In this document: positions 63,601-64,000 of the stretch, piece by piece
Position numbering within the stretch: the first letter of the stretch is position 1
How the letters are laid out: each line of letters starts with the position of its first letter
Assembly: GCA_034769895.1 (NCBI GenBank)
Contig: CM068368.1
Span: 339,287,076-339,351,075 of the forward strand
Reading direction: 5' to 3'
DNA from: Magicicada septendecula
Taxonomy: Eukaryota > Arthropoda > Insecta > Hemiptera > Cicadidae
Length of the DNA stretch: 64,000 bases
Notes under the pieces: model-generated
Databases searched by the model: none
Told to the model about the DNA's origin: nothing
Seen by the model: the letters and a program-made list of their open reading frames with translations, nothing else
Translations under genes and position numbers: made by a program

Positions 63601-64000
63601 CGCAACCGACTAAGATGTCAAATGGTAATCCGGTGGCGATTAAAAATTCCATGTCTAAAGCTATATCACGGCTAACGACACTTAAGGAAACTTGCTTCCT
63701 AATGGTTTTATTCTGGCGGCCAGTTGCACCTACCAACACAATGTTGTTGACTGGTAACATTGGCAAAGTTTTACCACATGTACTCTGTATTCTCTCCAAC
63801 TCATTGGAGTTTATTATTGAAATATTAGCTCCTGTGTCTATCATTATTTTAGCGGGAACTCCTTCCACCTCCGCTGTTATATAAATTATCTCATTATTAC
63901 TGTTGCTGAGACTCTTCTCGTTCTCTTCCAAAAGTTCAGTTCGTATGTCTTTCAGATAATGGTTACTTATGATAGTGATATTCTTATTATTGTTTGCTTG
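60674..64000 (-). CDS. pol: Element C Pol: protease-RT-RNase H-integrase, partial at window edge
   Basis: The frame is open from the window edge to the stop at 60674. The codons before 63931 encode HYLKDIRTELLEEN, matching copies A and B, so the real start lies outside. Numbering from the codon at 63931, protease DTGA is at 32-35, RT motif A (WDTVCGYWQ) at 328-336 and YVDD at 391-394. RNase H has D540, E580 and D607. The integrase zinc site is H752, H757, C787 and C790, and its catalytic triad D819, D881 and E916 has the canonical 35-residue spacing. GPY is at 1047-1049. No chromodomain or envelope follows. Unlike copies A and B, this frame has no stop or frameshift, so the element may still be active if gag is intact. 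Confidence 0.95.
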   Translation of the reverse strand, partial: QANNNKNITIISNHYLKDIRTELLEENEKSLSNSNNEIIYITAEVEGVPAKIMIDTGANISIINSNELERIQSTCGKTLPMLPVNNIVLVGATGRQNKTIRKQVSLSVVSRDIALDMEFLIATGLPFDILVGCDILRRYSAVIDLNLNKVSLFPDGVTWTADLVGSTTILPSPIHQQLRKINVIRNSPLSKPIIYNHGGEDLWSVKIQEIRNFQCGSDNKKIPTHLADRLIAIYEKYKAVFSDEPGKVKNYQCQLRFKENVEYNRRSYPIAQSLKEAVRTEINKMIENDIIEISQSPYTSPIIAVPKKDGQVRLCLDARELNKTIVNDRTSPGEIEEILKRFHGTRFISTWDTVCGYWQVELHPQSRQYIAFIFEGRNYQFKRLPFGLVNSVAIFVACMDLILGPEALQFTTVYVDDLLITSGTWEEHCYRVEFVLNKLAQNNITLKLEKSKFIAREVQFLGFNLDDRGITPSAEKVEAIQRFPQPRNRKQLQSFLGLCNYYRKFQSRYSELTAKFQPQLSAKNKWTWGEDQDITFRLIKEKFLESVILRHPDFKKPFFLNCDASDLSLGTTLYQEDEEGQHLVISFASRTLNQCEKNYSVTEKELLSVVFACSKFRTYILGYQVTVRTDHKSISFLRRCKLSHGRLARWVLALQEYDLKWEYIPGKKNVVADVLSRINLEDQTFEGEKESLVKIYNIFTTRADLQALLINIRIHQQSDPKLKNIVSRLEANDETISKYYHLNKGILFIKTALDDETWKVIIPHQIEKEVIIDYHVRYGHMGALKVIQALEENCKIKNINRKVRTYIKSCKICQCAKVNNEKTEGIMIPITSNAKLEKVFLDICGPFPRSGGRHRYKYLVIIMDHYTKYIKLYPVNRATTAKVLAVIIDLYIPEVGRPSSIITDHGTQFKGRRWRDTLLALGVKTYKTSVYHPSSNPAERVLREVGRILCTYCHNQQKKWQEYLAATETFLNYAHHPAIGIPPYSAMYEKPTPRDIEQIIEFPTNNNRKFNQLKFYNKVAEDQEKRQAKYQKAIGRIVTYKEGEKVLLKNRELPSTLEGITKKLLLLYTGPYVVVNDKHNNTYELKEIVSGKIKGVYNQASMKKYYEE

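Overview
The window looks like a piece of an AT-rich, repeat-laden insect (or other arthropod) genome. The signs are interstitial TTAGG-type telomere repeats, long CA/TG microsatellites, a Penelope-like element with YVDD reverse transcriptase and GIY-YIG endonuclease, remains of several LINEs, a hAT-like MITE, and Ty3-type LTR retrotransposons that fill the right-hand 27 kb. The TTAGG repeat fits most non-dipteran insect orders; the species cannot be named from sequence alone. No convincing host protein-coding exon, tRNA, rRNA or CRISPR array was seen.

Layout. 1-21.2 kb: mostly anonymous AT-rich DNA with microsatellites, a LINE C-terminal fragment (5887-6084), a 435-bp hAT-like MITE with an imperfect 8-bp target duplication (8813-9247), an A48 tract (9754-9801), a CpG-rich patch (about 16.79-17.0 kb) and a 46-bp x3 tandem repeat (18276-18413). 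21.2-27.03 kb: a Penelope-like element on the minus strand. Its last few codons and 1.7-kb 3' region are present twice as a nearly perfect inverted repeat (arms 21213-22953 and 24167-25906, 1.2-kb spacer), and its 5' end is broken at a six-unit CTAAC (TTAGG) telomeric patch. 28.9-29.5 kb and 32.9-36.0 kb: decayed LINE ORF2 pieces on both strands, one of them interrupted by a 190-bp hairpin insertion.

36,898-54,938: two Ty3-type elements on the minus strand arranged LTR-internal-LTR-internal-LTR, with about 2.04-kb LTRs and a shared middle LTR. The whole array is flanked on both sides by ATAT. The internal regions encode a coiled-coil Gag with an Asn/Arg-rich tail instead of zinc knuckles, then protease, reverse transcriptase, RNase H and integrase. 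Both copies carry two in-frame TAG codons in gag and a one-base homopolymer expansion before the integrase. Each also has private lesions.

54,951-64,000: a related but distinct Ty3-type element ('element C'), also on the minus strand, entering from the right edge. Its pol frame is open for the last 3.3 kb of the window with all catalytic residues visible. It has a 2.2-kb non-coding tract with a roughly 103-bp minisatellite between pol and the LTR, an unusually long LTR of about 3.4 kb, and a 99-bp leftover LTR-tip plus primer-site fragment beyond it. The A/B array sits directly next to this fragment.

The retroelement proteins would work together in the usual way: Gag packages the RNA, protease cuts the polyprotein, RT/RNase H makes the cDNA primed at the PBS, and integrase inserts it. 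Copies A and B look dead; only element C's pol appears intact in what can be seen.
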